From Pseudobutyrivibrio sp. MD2005 (GTDB lineage: Bacteria; Bacillota; Clostridia; Lachnospirales; Lachnospiraceae), in NCBI RefSeq assembly GCF_000621865.1, contig NZ_JHXE01000009.1, forward strand, positions 62,001 to 126,000: a stretch of 64,000 nt of DNA. The letters run 5' to 3'. This document shows, one piece after another, positions 28,179 to 37,700 of the stretch. Position 1 is the first letter of the stretch, and the number at the start of each line of letters is the position of its first letter. A program made the translations under genes and the position numbers. A model generated the notes under the pieces. The model was not told the DNA's origin. It was given only the letters and a program-made list of their open reading frames with translations, and searched no databases.

Positions 28179-28206
28179 GGGCACCTTGCGGGGTGCCCTT
28201 ATATTT
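28179..28206 (+). terminator. Rho-independent terminator
   Basis: A GGGCACC / GGTGCCC stem with a six-base loop is followed by TTATATTTT. It ends the GGDEF/small membrane protein unit. Confidence 0.8.
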
Positions 28207-28218
28207 TAGGAGATTATT

Positions 28219-29067
28219 TTGGATATAAAGATAATAATAGCTTGCCATAAAGCTTTTCAGGTTGCTGATGGCGAGGACTATATTCCCTTACAGGTCGGTG
28301 CGGCAGGCAAAAAGGGAATAAGAGTAAAGGATTGTCCAGGCGCCCACGTGCCTAAAACACATCAGGAGACTGGCGCTATCTTAAGGGATGACGATGGAGA
28401 TAATATCTCCGAGAAAAATCCATATTACTGCGAGCTTACAGGATTGTATTATGCCTGGAAGAATATGAATGCAGATGCTATAGGTCTTGTACATTACAGA
28501 AGATATTTTTCTATGAAATCCATTGCCTACAGAAAGAAGCATGGGGCTTTCGAATCAGTGTTATCTCATGACGAAGCCGTAGCTCTTCTTACCAGAGCAG
28601 ATATTGTGGTACCTAAAAAGAGACGTTATTATATCGAAAGCTTGTATAGTCATTATGCCCACACTTTAGATGGCATGCATCTTGATTTGGCAAAGGAGAT
28701 AGTCGTTCAATCACATCCTGATTATATCAAGGCTCTTGAAAAGGTCTATAATAGAACCTGGGGCTATATGTTTAATATGGCGATAATGCCAAAGAAGGAA
28801 TTGAACGATTATTGCACTTGGCTGTTTGATATTTTAGAGCAGCTGGAATCTAAAATCGATGTAAATAATCTGGATGCTTTTTCGGCACGTCTATTTGGAA
28901 GAGTAAGCGAAATTCTATTCAATGTCTGGGTGGAAAAAAGACATGAAGAAGGACTTTCATTTGTAGAATGTCCTGTGATAGATATGCAAAAAATCAATTG
29001 GCCTAAAAAGATAATAGGATTTTTGCAGGCCAAGTTTTTTGGAAAGAAATACAAGGCGAGTATGTAA
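28219..29067 (+). CDS. DUF4422 family capsular polysaccharide protein
   Basis: This 282-residue protein shows the DUF4422 pattern: IKIIIACHKAF at the start, IPLQVGAAG, NPYYCELTGLYYAWKN, and IGLVHYRRYF. Members occur in capsule and LPS clusters and resemble glycosyltransferases, with no proven reaction that I know. The start is TTG at 28219 with TTAGGAGA ten bases upstream. It begins a four-gene plus-strand unit with two GT2 enzymes and a HAD phosphatase. Confidence 0.85.
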   Translation: MDIKIIIACHKAFQVADGEDYIPLQVGAAGKKGIRVKDCPGAHVPKTHQETGAILRDDDGDNISEKNPYYCELTGLYYAWKNMNADAIGLVHYRRYFSMKSIAYRKKHGAFESVLSHDEAVALLTRADIVVPKKRRYYIESLYSHYAHTLDGMHLDLAKEIVVQSHPDYIKALEKVYNRTWGYMFNMAIMPKKELNDYCTWLFDILEQLESKIDVNNLDAFSARLFGRVSEILFNVWVEKRHEEGLSFVECPVIDMQKINWPKKIIGFLQAKFFGKKYKASM

Positions 29068-29085
29068 AATAAGGGTGAATAACTT

Positions 29086-29970
29086 ATGAAAATATCGGTG
29101 ATAACTCCTTTTTATGAGGGGGCGGAGTATATGCAGGACTATGTGGCCTGCATGGATGCAAACAGAGACCTGTTACTTCAAAACGGTCATGAGCTGGAAG
29201 TCATTCTTGTTAATGATAGTCCCTGGAAAAAGCTTGAAACAGAGCCAGGGCCAAACCAGTACATTAAGGTAATTACCAATCCTGAAAATAAGGGAATACA
29301 CTACAGCCGTGTGGCAGGGCTAAAGGAATCATCTGGCGATTATATTATGTTTTTGGATCAGGATGATTTACTAGAAAAGGACGCCTTAATAAAGATGGCA
29401 ACGGCACTTAATATGTCAGGGTTGGATATTATTATCGCAAATGCGAAGTTACAGCAGGCTGATGGAAGTTATCTTGAATGGTACAGAACATCAGAGCACT
29501 GGAATCTTGTGTGGGACCTTGAAACTTACCTTCGAGTTGGTATTCAGATAATATCTCCTGGTCAATGCATGATAAAAAAAGATGCCATACCACAGTTCTG
29601 GCTTGATAATCTGGTCAGAGTTAATGGTGCAGATGATTACTATCTGTGGCTTTTAATGATGGCGGCCGGAAAAAAGTATTGCATCTTAAAAGCTTCAGAA
29701 TACATACATAAATATACAGGAAGCAACATCTCAGCGGACACAAATGCTACAGATGCATCTGTATATGATTTTGTAGAGCTTTTGTATGATTGCGATTATT
29801 TCAAAAAAGAGGATATAATCACTCTTCACGAAATGATTACCTACAAGGCTCAGTTTAGAAAGAGTAATGTTTTGGGCAAGATAGGATGTTCTCTTGCAAA
29901 TTTAAACTTGTTTTTAGCTAATCTTAAATTCAAACGAATTACAAAGACTGGCTATGGATTCAATCGATAA
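29086..29970 (+). CDS. Family 2 glycosyltransferase
   Basis: This 294-residue GT2 protein opens with MKISVITPFYEGAEYM, continues with ILVNDSPW and has the metal motif in FLDQDDLLEKD. The length is normal. It lies 18 bp after the DUF4422 gene and 23 bp before the next GT2, forming one transcription unit. It should add a sugar to a lipid-linked glycan in the cytoplasm. Sugar specificity is unknown. Confidence 0.88.
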   Translation: MKISVITPFYEGAEYMQDYVACMDANRDLLLQNGHELEVILVNDSPWKKLETEPGPNQYIKVITNPENKGIHYSRVAGLKESSGDYIMFLDQDDLLEKDALIKMATALNMSGLDIIIANAKLQQADGSYLEWYRTSEHWNLVWDLETYLRVGIQIISPGQCMIKKDAIPQFWLDNLVRVNGADDYYLWLLMMAAGKKYCILKASEYIHKYTGSNISADTNATDASVYDFVELLYDCDYFKKEDIITLHEMITYKAQFRKSNVLGKIGCSLANLNLFLANLKFKRITKTGYGFNR

Positions 29971-29993
29971 ATGGGATTAATGGGAGAAATGTG

Positions 29994-30938
29994 ATGAGGG
30001 ATGTAGCAATATTGCTTGCCACCTATAATGGTGAGCAGTACATTAAACAACAGCTTGACAGTCTTTTTGCACAAACATACCAGAATTTTAGGATAGTTAT
30101 CCACGATGATGGCTCAGAAGATAACACTGTAGCTATAATCAACGAATACAATGAACGGTATCCAGATAGAATTGAGATTATCTATGGTCATTCCAGCGGA
30201 GGAGCCAAGACCAATTTTGTTTATCTTCTTAATGAGGTTGAGGCTGATTATTACCTCTTGTGTGACCAGGATGATGTGTGGCTTCCTGACAAGATGGAAC
30301 GTAGCTTGAAAAAGCTTCATGAGATGGAAGTGGACAATTCATCAAAGATGCCGCTTATCGTATTTACGGATATGTATGTTACTGATGCCAATCTTAACAT
30401 AATTGATAATTCGTTTATACGATATCTTGGAAGGCTGCCTGAAAACACAGCCTATACTCAGATTCTTATTGATAATCCGGCTGCGGGTACCACTATGTGC
30501 TTTAATAGAGCACTTCGTGATTTAGCGGTGTCGTCTAAAAATGTGGCATGGGAAAATGTTCCAATGCATGATGCATGGCTGCTAGAAGTGGGAGCTATCT
30601 TTGGCAAGGTTGATTGTATTGATAAGCCTCTTGTATATTACAGGCAGACAGGGCATAATACTATGGGTGCAGTCACTGAATCTACTTCAGAAAAGGTGGT
30701 TAGAAACACAAAGGATGTGGGCTCAGGGCTTATAGCAAAAAAGAAAGCTTTTATAAATGAGGCCAGAGCTTTTGCCCGTGAGATTCTTAGGTTAAAGGAT
30801 ATACCTGAAGACAAGCTAAAGGTATTAAACGAGTTTGTCCACATAGGTACTAAGCCTAAGCTCATCAGAATGAAATTTTATAAGGAAAACAACTTTACTC
30901 GAGCAAATCATAATCTTTGGATGAGGCTTTGGGTTTAG
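29994..30938 (+). CDS. Family 2 glycosyltransferase, rhamnosyltransferase-like
   Basis: This is 314 residues starting at ATG 29994 (GGGAG seven bases before; an overlapping GTG at 29991 is less well placed). The N-terminus VAILLATYNGEQYIKQQLDSLFAQTY, IHDDGSEDNT and CDQDDVWLPDKM are typical of the RfbF/rhamnosyl-type GT2 enzymes. A late NAAAGTTM-like block (DNPAAGTTMCFN) and the HDAW motif support this. It probably completes a side chain on the same glycan as its neighbours. Confidence 0.88.
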   Translation: MRDVAILLATYNGEQYIKQQLDSLFAQTYQNFRIVIHDDGSEDNTVAIINEYNERYPDRIEIIYGHSSGGAKTNFVYLLNEVEADYYLLCDQDDVWLPDKMERSLKKLHEMEVDNSSKMPLIVFTDMYVTDANLNIIDNSFIRYLGRLPENTAYTQILIDNPAAGTTMCFNRALRDLAVSSKNVAWENVPMHDAWLLEVGAIFGKVDCIDKPLVYYRQTGHNTMGAVTESTSEKVVRNTKDVGSGLIAKKKAFINEARAFAREILRLKDIPEDKLKVLNEFVHIGTKPKLIRMKFYKENNFTRANHNLWMRLWV

Positions 30939-30949
30939 AAAGGTATTTA

Positions 30950-31747
30950 ATGGAAAAGTCAGCAGTATTTTTTGATATAGATGGTACACTCTGGGATTAC
31001 AATAATTACATTCCAGACAGTTGCAGAGAGGGGATTAAAAAGCTTAGAGAAAATGGTCATTTAGCATTTATCTGCAGTGGCAGATCGAGAGCATTTATTC
31101 AGAATGAGGATTTACTTAGCCTTGGTTTTGATGGAATAGTTTGTGCCTGCGGATGTCATATCGAAATTGATGGAAAGCTATTATATGAAAAGGTCCTTGA
31201 TGAGTCTTTCACGCAAAAGACTATAGAGATGGTTAGAAGCTATGGCTTTAGACCTATTTTGGAAGGCCCTAAAAATATATACATGGATGATGATGAGTTT
31301 GATAAAACAGATAGCTTTGGAAATGTTCTTCGCAGAGATGTAGGCAAGGATCTTGTTACAATCGGCGGAGATTATTATGGCAAATGGCGCATTAACAAAA
31401 TGTCTTGTTCTACAGATGTTGCAGCAGATAAAAGGATAGAATGCTTTGATAGACTTTCAAAACATTTTTCTATCATTGCTCATAATGAGAATGTTTGTGA
31501 GTTGGTACCTGCTGGTCACAATAAGGCTACAGGAATGTTAAAAGCTTGCGAGCTTGTTGGAATCAATCCTGATAATACTTATGCATTTGGAGACAGCGAA
31601 AACGATCTTGACATGCTTGAAGCTGCCCATGTTGGTATTGCTATGGGCAATGGTACAGACAATGCAAAAGCTGCAGCGGATTATGTTACAGCAGCCTTTG
31701 ATGATGATGGAATTTACAAAGGATTAAAACATTTCGGATTAATATAA
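30950..31747 (+). CDS. HAD-superfamily Cof-type sugar phosphatase
   Basis: This is 265 residues when started at ATG 30950, which has GAAAGG seven bases upstream; an earlier in-frame ATG at 30917 lies inside the preceding gene. Motif I FFDIDGTL carries both aspartates, motif II is FICSGRS, motif IV is FGDSENDLDML. The large cap domain is of the Cof/type IIB kind. Such enzymes dephosphorylate sugar phosphates or related metabolites in the cytoplasm. The substrate is unknown. It ends the glycosyltransferase unit. Confidence 0.92.
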   Translation: MEKSAVFFDIDGTLWDYNNYIPDSCREGIKKLRENGHLAFICSGRSRAFIQNEDLLSLGFDGIVCACGCHIEIDGKLLYEKVLDESFTQKTIEMVRSYGFRPILEGPKNIYMDDDEFDKTDSFGNVLRRDVGKDLVTIGGDYYGKWRINKMSCSTDVAADKRIECFDRLSKHFSIIAHNENVCELVPAGHNKATGMLKACELVGINPDNTYAFGDSENDLDMLEAAHVGIAMGNGTDNAKAAADYVTAAFDDDGIYKGLKHFGLI

Positions 31748-31751
31748 TAAA

Positions 31752-31793
31752 AAGCCTGGAGTTTTGCTAATCAAAACTTCAGGCTTATTTTTT
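31752..31793. terminator. Bidirectional terminator between convergent genes
   Basis: AAGCCTG / CAGGCTT plus an inner AGTTTTG / CAAAACT form a stem of about 14 bp with one mismatch. A-rich and T-rich flanks on both sides allow termination from either strand. Confidence 0.9.
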
Positions 31794-34371
31794 AGAAGTA
31801 CAGCACCATTTTAGTTATTCCGATAGTGGAAATTGATGTGGATGGTGTGGTACTTGACGGCACCACATGCTGAGTGTGAGATTCTCCAGAGATTCTTACA
31901 TAGCAGTTGTTTAAATCCTCATCTGTAGTCTGAATTAGAGGGATAGTCACAATACCATTTTTAGAATCGAATGTACTTGGTTTGTTCAATCCACCTTGTC
32001 CAATAATCTTTCCATTGCTTAGAACTTCTATATTTAACTCCCTTAAATTTTCTGATGCATAATAATAGAATTGTACTTTTTGAGTTCCTGCTGGAATTTG
32101 ATTTTGAATAGTGAAATTGATTCGAGAAGTGGACTGAGTGTAGATGGTGGTAGATTTGGAACCGCCCGGCCACACAACACTGCTACTCTTATCATAATCT
32201 GTAGGGCTGGTGCCATTTACATTATTTGTAGATATATTGATTGTTTTTGTCACGCCAGCAGCACCAGCGGTTGAGTTAACAACTCTTGTATAAGTCTTTC
32301 CGTCGATACCTTTTGCTGTATAAGTGATATATTTTCCATCAGCACTTTTCTTAGATGTGGTTTGCGCCACGTATTGCTGTTTCTCGGATACCTTTTTATC
32401 ACAAGTATACATAATGCTAACTTTTGAATAATCCTTTGCCCAAACAACATCAGAATTATTCTTTACAATCCACTTATGTCCATTGATGTCACAATCATTT
32501 ATCTTATCTGCCACAGTTACAATATGCATAGGGCCAGTGCCGCCATACTCATCGCCTCTGGTACCGTGGATTTGGCTACAGTTAGTTACTTTAATCCATC
32601 CATTTCGCAATTCCGATTCAGATAGATTGCTTATATCAAATTCATAGGATTTATATCTATATCCGGTGTATGTAAAGTTGGATTTTTCAGGATCCTTGTA
32701 CCAGGTGGCTGGATTCTCATTTCCTGCATACATGGCTGGATAGCCTTCGCCAAAATCTGTTTGGTATTTGTTGCCCTCGGACACATCCTCAGAACTAACT
32801 CCAGTGTAATCAAGATACTTTCGATTAACGATTGTTACGTTGTTGCTAGATGCTTCCCACTTTGTGGTATTGTCGTAATCCTTTTCGGTATTATTGTTAT
32901 TTGTTCCGTCAGTATACCAGAATGTGATAGTGACTGACTGTGGTGAATTGGAATTGGCCAATACCTTAGACAGGTCGATAACTGCAGTGGAGTGTAGGTT
33001 AATCCATTCCTGACCGCCATCCATATCTTCAAGCTCACCGCTGGCCACATTACCGTTTGCGGCATCAATGGCTTTTAAAATGGAGTTGGAATTGTTGGCA
33101 AGCTGGGTATGCTTGATTTTATGACGATACTGCCAAGAGGATGGAGTATCTCCGTTTGCACCGTAGACAGACAAAAGCTTAGTGTTGCTTTTTATAAAAC
33201 CATCGGCCACAGAGTTTCTGTGAAGCTGTACAGCAATTATGTCGTTGGCGGTAGCAAGTCTTTTACAATTGTCTTTACTGTGGCAGCTGGCAGTGTGAGA
33301 ATAGCAATTTGCGCTAGCACAAAGACCACCACACCAGCCATCAGAAAAAGTGAAAAGACTTACAATATCATCTACATTATTTAAGTTTGCAATATTAATT
33401 GAATTGTGCTTATTGAGCCACGCGCCTGCACCTTTACCGGATGCGACAACATAGTTGAAGAATTCTTTGTTCTTTGAATTGTTGTTTACGCCAGCGGAGC
33501 TTCTTGCGATGAGGTTGTATATAGGCTGATATTTTCCTGCTAAGGATGTACCAGCAGGCACCCAACTTGTCCCGTTAAAAGCATTTGCTCTTGAATTGAT
33601 ATATTCATTTAATAGGACATTTGTGTAGCCCTCAAGCCAAGTTACCTGAGTAGGAGAAAGATAAGTTTCGCTACCGTCACCCTCATAGAATGCTGCCAAC
33701 GTACACAACATCCAATAATCAAATGATTTACCATTGTATGATGCCGATTTTAACGCACCGTCATTTAGGTACTTTCCATCTTTAGTTAATCTGACCATTG
33801 ATTGGGCAAAGCCCTTAAATGAAGCAGGATTTGCCAGCTTGTTATAGATAATCTTTCTATATGTGTCTAAAAGCGATGCTTGAGAATACTGACCTGTTTT
33901 TGATGAAACGGCAGTATATCCCTTTAAGCCTAAGATTTCGCCAAGCATTTCAGGATTGGCCTCTAGGGAATTGCCTAGGAATATATCGAAATCGCCAGTG
34001 TTAGTTGAGAAGTTGATATTCTGCCATGAAACACTGGCACCCTTTGTTGAAATGTAATTTGTGTCAGCTCCTGCATAGTATTCGCTGGCCCAGGAACTGT
34101 ACATTCCTTTGTTGTTATACGAATTAAAATTATTCTCTTCAAATAGAATTCGTTCCCACATTCCTTTAATCAAATCGCTTTTGCAGCTGGAATAAATTGA
34201 AATGTAATAAGGGTAAAATGATCTTGAAGGAATAAAGGATTCGTCCTCTAAAGTGAAGGCAGAGTCTGCAGCATTTGCAGTAATTGTAGTTTGCAAAATA
34301 TAAGAAATTACAATGGCTGAAATGAGGAATACTGAGGCAAATATTCTCAATCTGTTTTTAATCGATTTCAT
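31792..34371 (-). CDS. Large secreted protein of unknown function (859 aa)
   Basis: A signal peptide (about residues 1-35, basic start then a hydrophobic core ending in TANAAD) leads an 859-residue exported protein. I do not recognise any domain. Visible features are an N-terminal mixed region rich in Tyr, Asn and Ser and a compact Cys/His cluster near residue 350 (CGGLCASANCYSHTASCHSK). The C-terminal half is beta-like and rich in Thr, Asn and Ser, with a final Ser/Thr/Pro linker. There is no sortase motif. It is the last gene of a four-gene operon; its start overlaps the end of the preceding acidic protein gene by 14 bp, so the two are coupled. The Cys/His cluster could hold metal or disulfides. 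Confidence 0.8.
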   Translation of the reverse strand: MKSIKNRLRIFASVFLISAIVISYILQTTITANAADSAFTLEDESFIPSRSFYPYYISIYSSCKSDLIKGMWERILFEENNFNSYNNKGMYSSWASEYYAGADTNYISTKGASVSWQNINFSTNTGDFDIFLGNSLEANPEMLGEILGLKGYTAVSSKTGQYSQASLLDTYRKIIYNKLANPASFKGFAQSMVRLTKDGKYLNDGALKSASYNGKSFDYWMLCTLAAFYEGDGSETYLSPTQVTWLEGYTNVLLNEYINSRANAFNGTSWVPAGTSLAGKYQPIYNLIARSSAGVNNNSKNKEFFNYVVASGKGAGAWLNKHNSINIANLNNVDDIVSLFTFSDGWCGGLCASANCYSHTASCHSKDNCKRLATANDIIAVQLHRNSVADGFIKSNTKLLSVYGANGDTPSSWQYRHKIKHTQLANNSNSILKAIDAANGNVASGELEDMDGGQEWINLHSTAVIDLSKVLANSNSPQSVTITFWYTDGTNNNNTEKDYDNTTKWEASSNNVTIVNRKYLDYTGVSSEDVSEGNKYQTDFGEGYPAMYAGNENPATWYKDPEKSNFTYTGYRYKSYEFDISNLSESELRNGWIKVTNCSQIHGTRGDEYGGTGPMHIVTVADKINDCDINGHKWIVKNNSDVVWAKDYSKVSIMYTCDKKVSEKQQYVAQTTSKKSADGKYITYTAKGIDGKTYTRVVNSTAGAAGVTKTINISTNNVNGTSPTDYDKSSSVVWPGGSKSTTIYTQSTSRINFTIQNQIPAGTQKVQFYYYASENLRELNIEVLSNGKIIGQGGLNKPSTFDSKNGIVTIPLIQTTDEDLNNCYVRISGESHTQHVVPSSTTPSTSISTIGITKMVLYF

Positions 34372-35125
34372 TAGAGGTCCTTTCTATTGATTCTTCTGTA
34401 TACGAGGAAGTTTCGCTGTCGAATTCTGAGCTGGATTCTGGAATGCTTGAAGAATCATCTGGCTTGGAATCTTCAGATGTATTATCTTCTTCATTTTTAG
34501 CATCTTCGCTAGCTTCTTTTGATTCTTTAGATTCACCGGTTTCATCAGTTTTATCAGATTCATCAGAAGTATCCTGTGAATCTGCTGACTCGAGGTTCTC
34601 ATCTGTTGCATCTGCTTTTTCTTCAAGTGAATCTAATGCTTCTGGCTCTTTTAATTCTTTTTCTAACTCCGGATTTTCCAAATCTTCTTCATCAGAATCG
34701 GATTCAGTGTATTCGCAGGTAACATCAGTTATGGAACCATCCTTTTGAACATAGTAGGAAATGAATATGTCTGAAGGGCATTTTTCCGGTAGCTCTAATT
34801 CATCAAGAATGGATAGAACTCTATCATGAGTTTCTTCTTCAGAAATATTGTTAAGAAGTTCTTTGGTGGAAGTGTCGGAATCTGATTCAAGTAAACAGCC
34901 GTACTCCATTTGGGTATAGCCGCTTAAGGTACTGTTTTCTAATTCCATTTCCCAGTATACATATTCTTCAATAGCCACCTCAGTAGCATTATCGTAATCA
35001 ATCGTCTCTACGATTTCTGCATCAGTCTGTTCATCAGCTTCCTCGGCTCTAGCAGCGGTGGCTGGTATCATTGAAACGATAAAAGATGATGTTAGTATAA
35101 GTGGTAAAATCTTTTTGAAATTCAT
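34358..35125 (-). CDS. Secreted acidic protein with Asp/Glu/Ser-rich tail
   Basis: This 255-residue protein has a signal peptide (about 1-27, cleavage near ARAEE). A compact region of about 110 residues contains WEMELENSTLSGYTQMEYG and ends near a VTCEYTESDSDEED segment. A highly acidic low-complexity tail of about 110 residues (Asp, Glu, Ser, Lys) fills the rest. I recognise no family. The 14-bp overlap with the 859-residue protein and the 21-bp gap to the membrane-anchored protein place it in one operon. The tail might bind calcium or act as a flexible spacer; this is inference. Confidence 0.75.
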   Translation of the reverse strand: MNFKKILPLILTSSFIVSMIPATAARAEEADEQTDAEIVETIDYDNATEVAIEEYVYWEMELENSTLSGYTQMEYGCLLESDSDTSTKELLNNISEEETHDRVLSILDELELPEKCPSDIFISYYVQKDGSITDVTCEYTESDSDEEDLENPELEKELKEPEALDSLEEKADATDENLESADSQDTSDESDKTDETGESKESKEASEDAKNEEDNTSEDSKPDDSSSIPESSSEFDSETSSYTEESIERTSNEID

Positions 35126-35146
35126 GTTTGTCTCCTTTTGAAAAAA

Positions 35147-36817
35147 TTAGAATGGATAGAATGAGTTGCTAATCCAATAGCCATAAACTCCGTTTTTGTA
35201 GCCAAAATCAAACTCAGCATTTTCACCTGATTTATTTACAGTTGGAGCAGTAGTAGCTTTTGACTTATTCTCAAGAGCCTTAACACGCTGCTCGTAATCA
35301 TCAAAATGTGAAGCGGTGTTATCCTGAAGTGAAGTAATTTCTGAAAGCAATTTCTCACGCTCGTTAGCATTGTTTGTTTCGTTGGAATTGATAATCTCGG
35401 TGAGTTGGTCATAGAGATTCGATAATCCCTGAGATGATGCATCTGCGTTATCGTTGATTACCTTAAGCATTTCTTCACGCTGAGCATCTGTAAGAGATTT
35501 ATTTTTATTTATGATATCTGTCAGATTGCTGTTAACTGTTTCTAAGTCGGCTGAGCTTTTTAAAGCTAATTCATCAAGGCCTTTTGCAAGTGCATCTATG
35601 TTGGCTGTGATAGATGTTTTCTCCCATTTCGAGCCGTCAAAAGCACCTGATGTAGAATCTGTGGCACGATACAATTCGCCGTCTTTGATTACATAATCTC
35701 CAGCCTGATATGAAGCTGACTCATCATACTCTTTTGCACCGACTGTATTTATGAACGTCTGATAGTTGAAATCGATAAGCCCTGTCAAAGTAAGTGGCTC
35801 CCAATGCTTTGCGTTGCTATCAGGCTCATCTCCAGTAGAGGCTTCAATACATTTATAAATAATGTTTTTGTAGATAACATATTCTCCAGGATTGTATGTC
35901 TTTCCTGGCTGCCAATCTGAAGCGCCAGTCACTGATAAAAATGTATTGTAATTATTATTAATTACAGTGGTAATGGAAACTTCCTGCCAATTTGTTGTAT
36001 CTACATTTGGGGTTGTAGCTGAATTATTGCCGGTGAGATTCTTGTAGAATGTATTATTGTAAAGAACAAAATCATTGATTTGATATTGCTTATCTGCTGA
36101 CCACTCTGTGACACCACCATATATTTTAGTGATGAAAGAATTATAATTATTATTTATATCTGCCTGTGTATCGCTAATCATTTCGTTTACTTTGTTGAAA
36201 TGATCAAGCTCTGTGTTAACCAAATCTGAGTGAAGCTTCTTTAATGAATCAAGCTCTTCCTTTGTGTAATTATTATTAGCATCAATTTCACTCTGGAGCA
36301 TTTGAGTTATTACATCTAAAGTAAGTGCGTTTTGCTTTACGTATTCAGCAAAAGATGAGTTGATATCCTGGATAGATTTGTTTGTTGCAGTTTTATATTC
36401 ATCCAGATTCATTCCATCAACATACTCAGCAATAACCTCTAACAGTTCGGCTTTTTGATCATCTGTAAATGCTGAAGAGGAATCAAGATATTCAGCAATA
36501 TGATTTAGAATCTTTCTTTTGGCAGCCTCATGAGATATGTCGCCATCTGTATATTCATCAACAGCATCCAAATATGAATCTGTGATATATTCTTCGATTT
36601 CATTTAAAGTGAGCTCGGAAGCAGAAACTGAATTCAAGCTTCTTATGTTTTTTATTCCTAGAATCATAAAATGTCCTAGTATAAGCAAAAGCACTAAAGC
36701 AAGCGTAGAAATAAATACCGCAACTCCATTTAACGTGCCGTCAGGATACCTATAGGTTTGGATAATTTCTTGTAAAAGGGTAGACTCCTCCCTTGGATTA
36801 GTTCTTTTCTTCTTCAT
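35147..36817 (-). CDS. Membrane-anchored coiled-coil protein with three CBM5/12-like repeats
   Basis: I chose ATG 36817 (TAAGGAG eight bases upstream) over an in-frame TTG at 36838 inside the preceding gene. Of 556 residues, 1-30 are cytoplasmic, 31-54 form one membrane helix, and 65-220 are helical. Three repeats of about 60 residues occupy about 222-281, 286-343 and 348-402. Each repeats the pattern W/Y-x5-Y-x3-D/E-Y/F-V-x7-Y/LY followed by a Trp near its end. These resemble carbohydrate-binding modules of family 5/12 and tail-fibre modules. The segment 405-520 is predicted coiled coil and the protein ends YGYWISNSFYPF. It is likely a surface adhesin or scaffold; function unknown. Confidence 0.75.
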   Translation of the reverse strand: MKKKRTNPREESTLLQEIIQTYRYPDGTLNGVAVFISTLALVLLLILGHFMILGIKNIRSLNSVSASELTLNEIEEYITDSYLDAVDEYTDGDISHEAAKRKILNHIAEYLDSSSAFTDDQKAELLEVIAEYVDGMNLDEYKTATNKSIQDINSSFAEYVKQNALTLDVITQMLQSEIDANNNYTKEELDSLKKLHSDLVNTELDHFNKVNEMISDTQADINNNYNSFITKIYGGVTEWSADKQYQINDFVLYNNTFYKNLTGNNSATTPNVDTTNWQEVSITTVINNNYNTFLSVTGASDWQPGKTYNPGEYVIYKNIIYKCIEASTGDEPDSNAKHWEPLTLTGLIDFNYQTFINTVGAKEYDESASYQAGDYVIKDGELYRATDSTSGAFDGSKWEKTSITANIDALAKGLDELALKSSADLETVNSNLTDIINKNKSLTDAQREEMLKVINDNADASSQGLSNLYDQLTEIINSNETNNANEREKLLSEITSLQDNTASHFDDYEQRVKALENKSKATTAPTVNKSGENAEFDFGYKNGVYGYWISNSFYPF

Positions 36818-36830
36818 ATAAAAGTTCTCC

Positions 36831-37541
36831 TTATTCAAAATACTGTTTAATTAAATTGTTGATTGTTTGGTAATTCAGAGGTGATGCTTTTGATTCGAAT
36901 GAAGCAATAAGATTATCTCCAAGAATAATTCCGTTGCTGGAATATACTTTTATTTTATTAGAAAAATCATCACAGTAGTCACTGTTATCCATCATTCCAA
37001 AATGCTCCCAGTAATAAATTTTATTAGTTAAGGGATGCATGATTGTGAAATCTGGCGCATAGTCTTTGCCGTTAAGCTGCAGTATATTCTCATAGCGAAA
37101 GGGAATATGATTATCTGTTAAAGCAATAGCAATCATTGATTCTGATTTAGACCTAACTAATAGGCCGTTAATAGTGGGATGTGTTAATTTTTCTGGATGG
37201 CTATTGTTCCTGGGATAAGGGGAATTCATCCAAATGGATGCCTCTGAATTGCTTAATGAAAAATGATTTGATAATAGTTCTAGATAGGCTTGATCATTTA
37301 GTAAGTCATTTAATCGGTCTTGATATACTTGTATTCTGTTATTGTTGTTTTCAAGATTCTTTAAAGTACCATTGAGAACCTTCAGCTTTAAATATAAGTA
37401 TTTCTTTAGGGCTAGCTGTTGCGCCAGCTTAAAATCTTTTTTCTTTAAATAATGTCGTTGATTATTTACGTAATGAAACCACTTACTTGTATTTCCTTGA
37501 TGCCCAATCGAGATATATCCTTCTGGTAGTGAACGATACAT
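36831..37541 (-). CDS. Conserved protein with PD-(D/E)XK-like core
   Basis: This is 236 residues from ATG 37541. The N-terminal half is basic and helical. The C-terminal half holds VRSKSESMIAIAL, IPFRYENILQL, the PDFTIMHP segment and YYWEHFGMMD, which read together as a restriction-endonuclease-like D...E-x-H core. I have seen this arrangement in many uncharacterised Clostridia proteins; no activity is known to me. Coding character continues 22 codons upstream to 37607 (reading VENILNEDKC... into KKLNKM) without an ATG, GTG or TTG, while GAAGGGAG sits at 37611-37618. The true start may be non-standard (ATA at 37596-37598) or mutated. It is the first gene of the four-gene operon. Confidence 0.7.
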   Translation of the reverse strand: MYRSLPEGYISIGHQGNTSKWFHYVNNQRHYLKKKDFKLAQQLALKKYLYLKLKVLNGTLKNLENNNNRIQVYQDRLNDLLNDQAYLELLSNHFSLSNSEASIWMNSPYPRNNSHPEKLTHPTINGLLVRSKSESMIAIALTDNHIPFRYENILQLNGKDYAPDFTIMHPLTNKIYYWEHFGMMDNSDYCDDFSNKIKVYSSNGIILGDNLIASFESKASPLNYQTINNLIKQYFE

Positions 37542-37700
37542 CTTATTAAGTTTTTTAATTTGTTTTTTTAAAATTACACACTTGTCTTCATTTAATATGT
37601 TTTCTACTCACTCCCTTCAGTGCAATATTTACACTTTTAATAATAAAAATGGAATCTTAGGCGATTAGCCTGAAAGAATTAAAAAATGATACGAGCGATA

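Noticed and set aside
34443-34748. Ser-rich 101-residue plus-strand frame opposite the acidic protein
   Set aside because: It is the complement of an Asp/Glu/Ser low-complexity tail and has no independent support.
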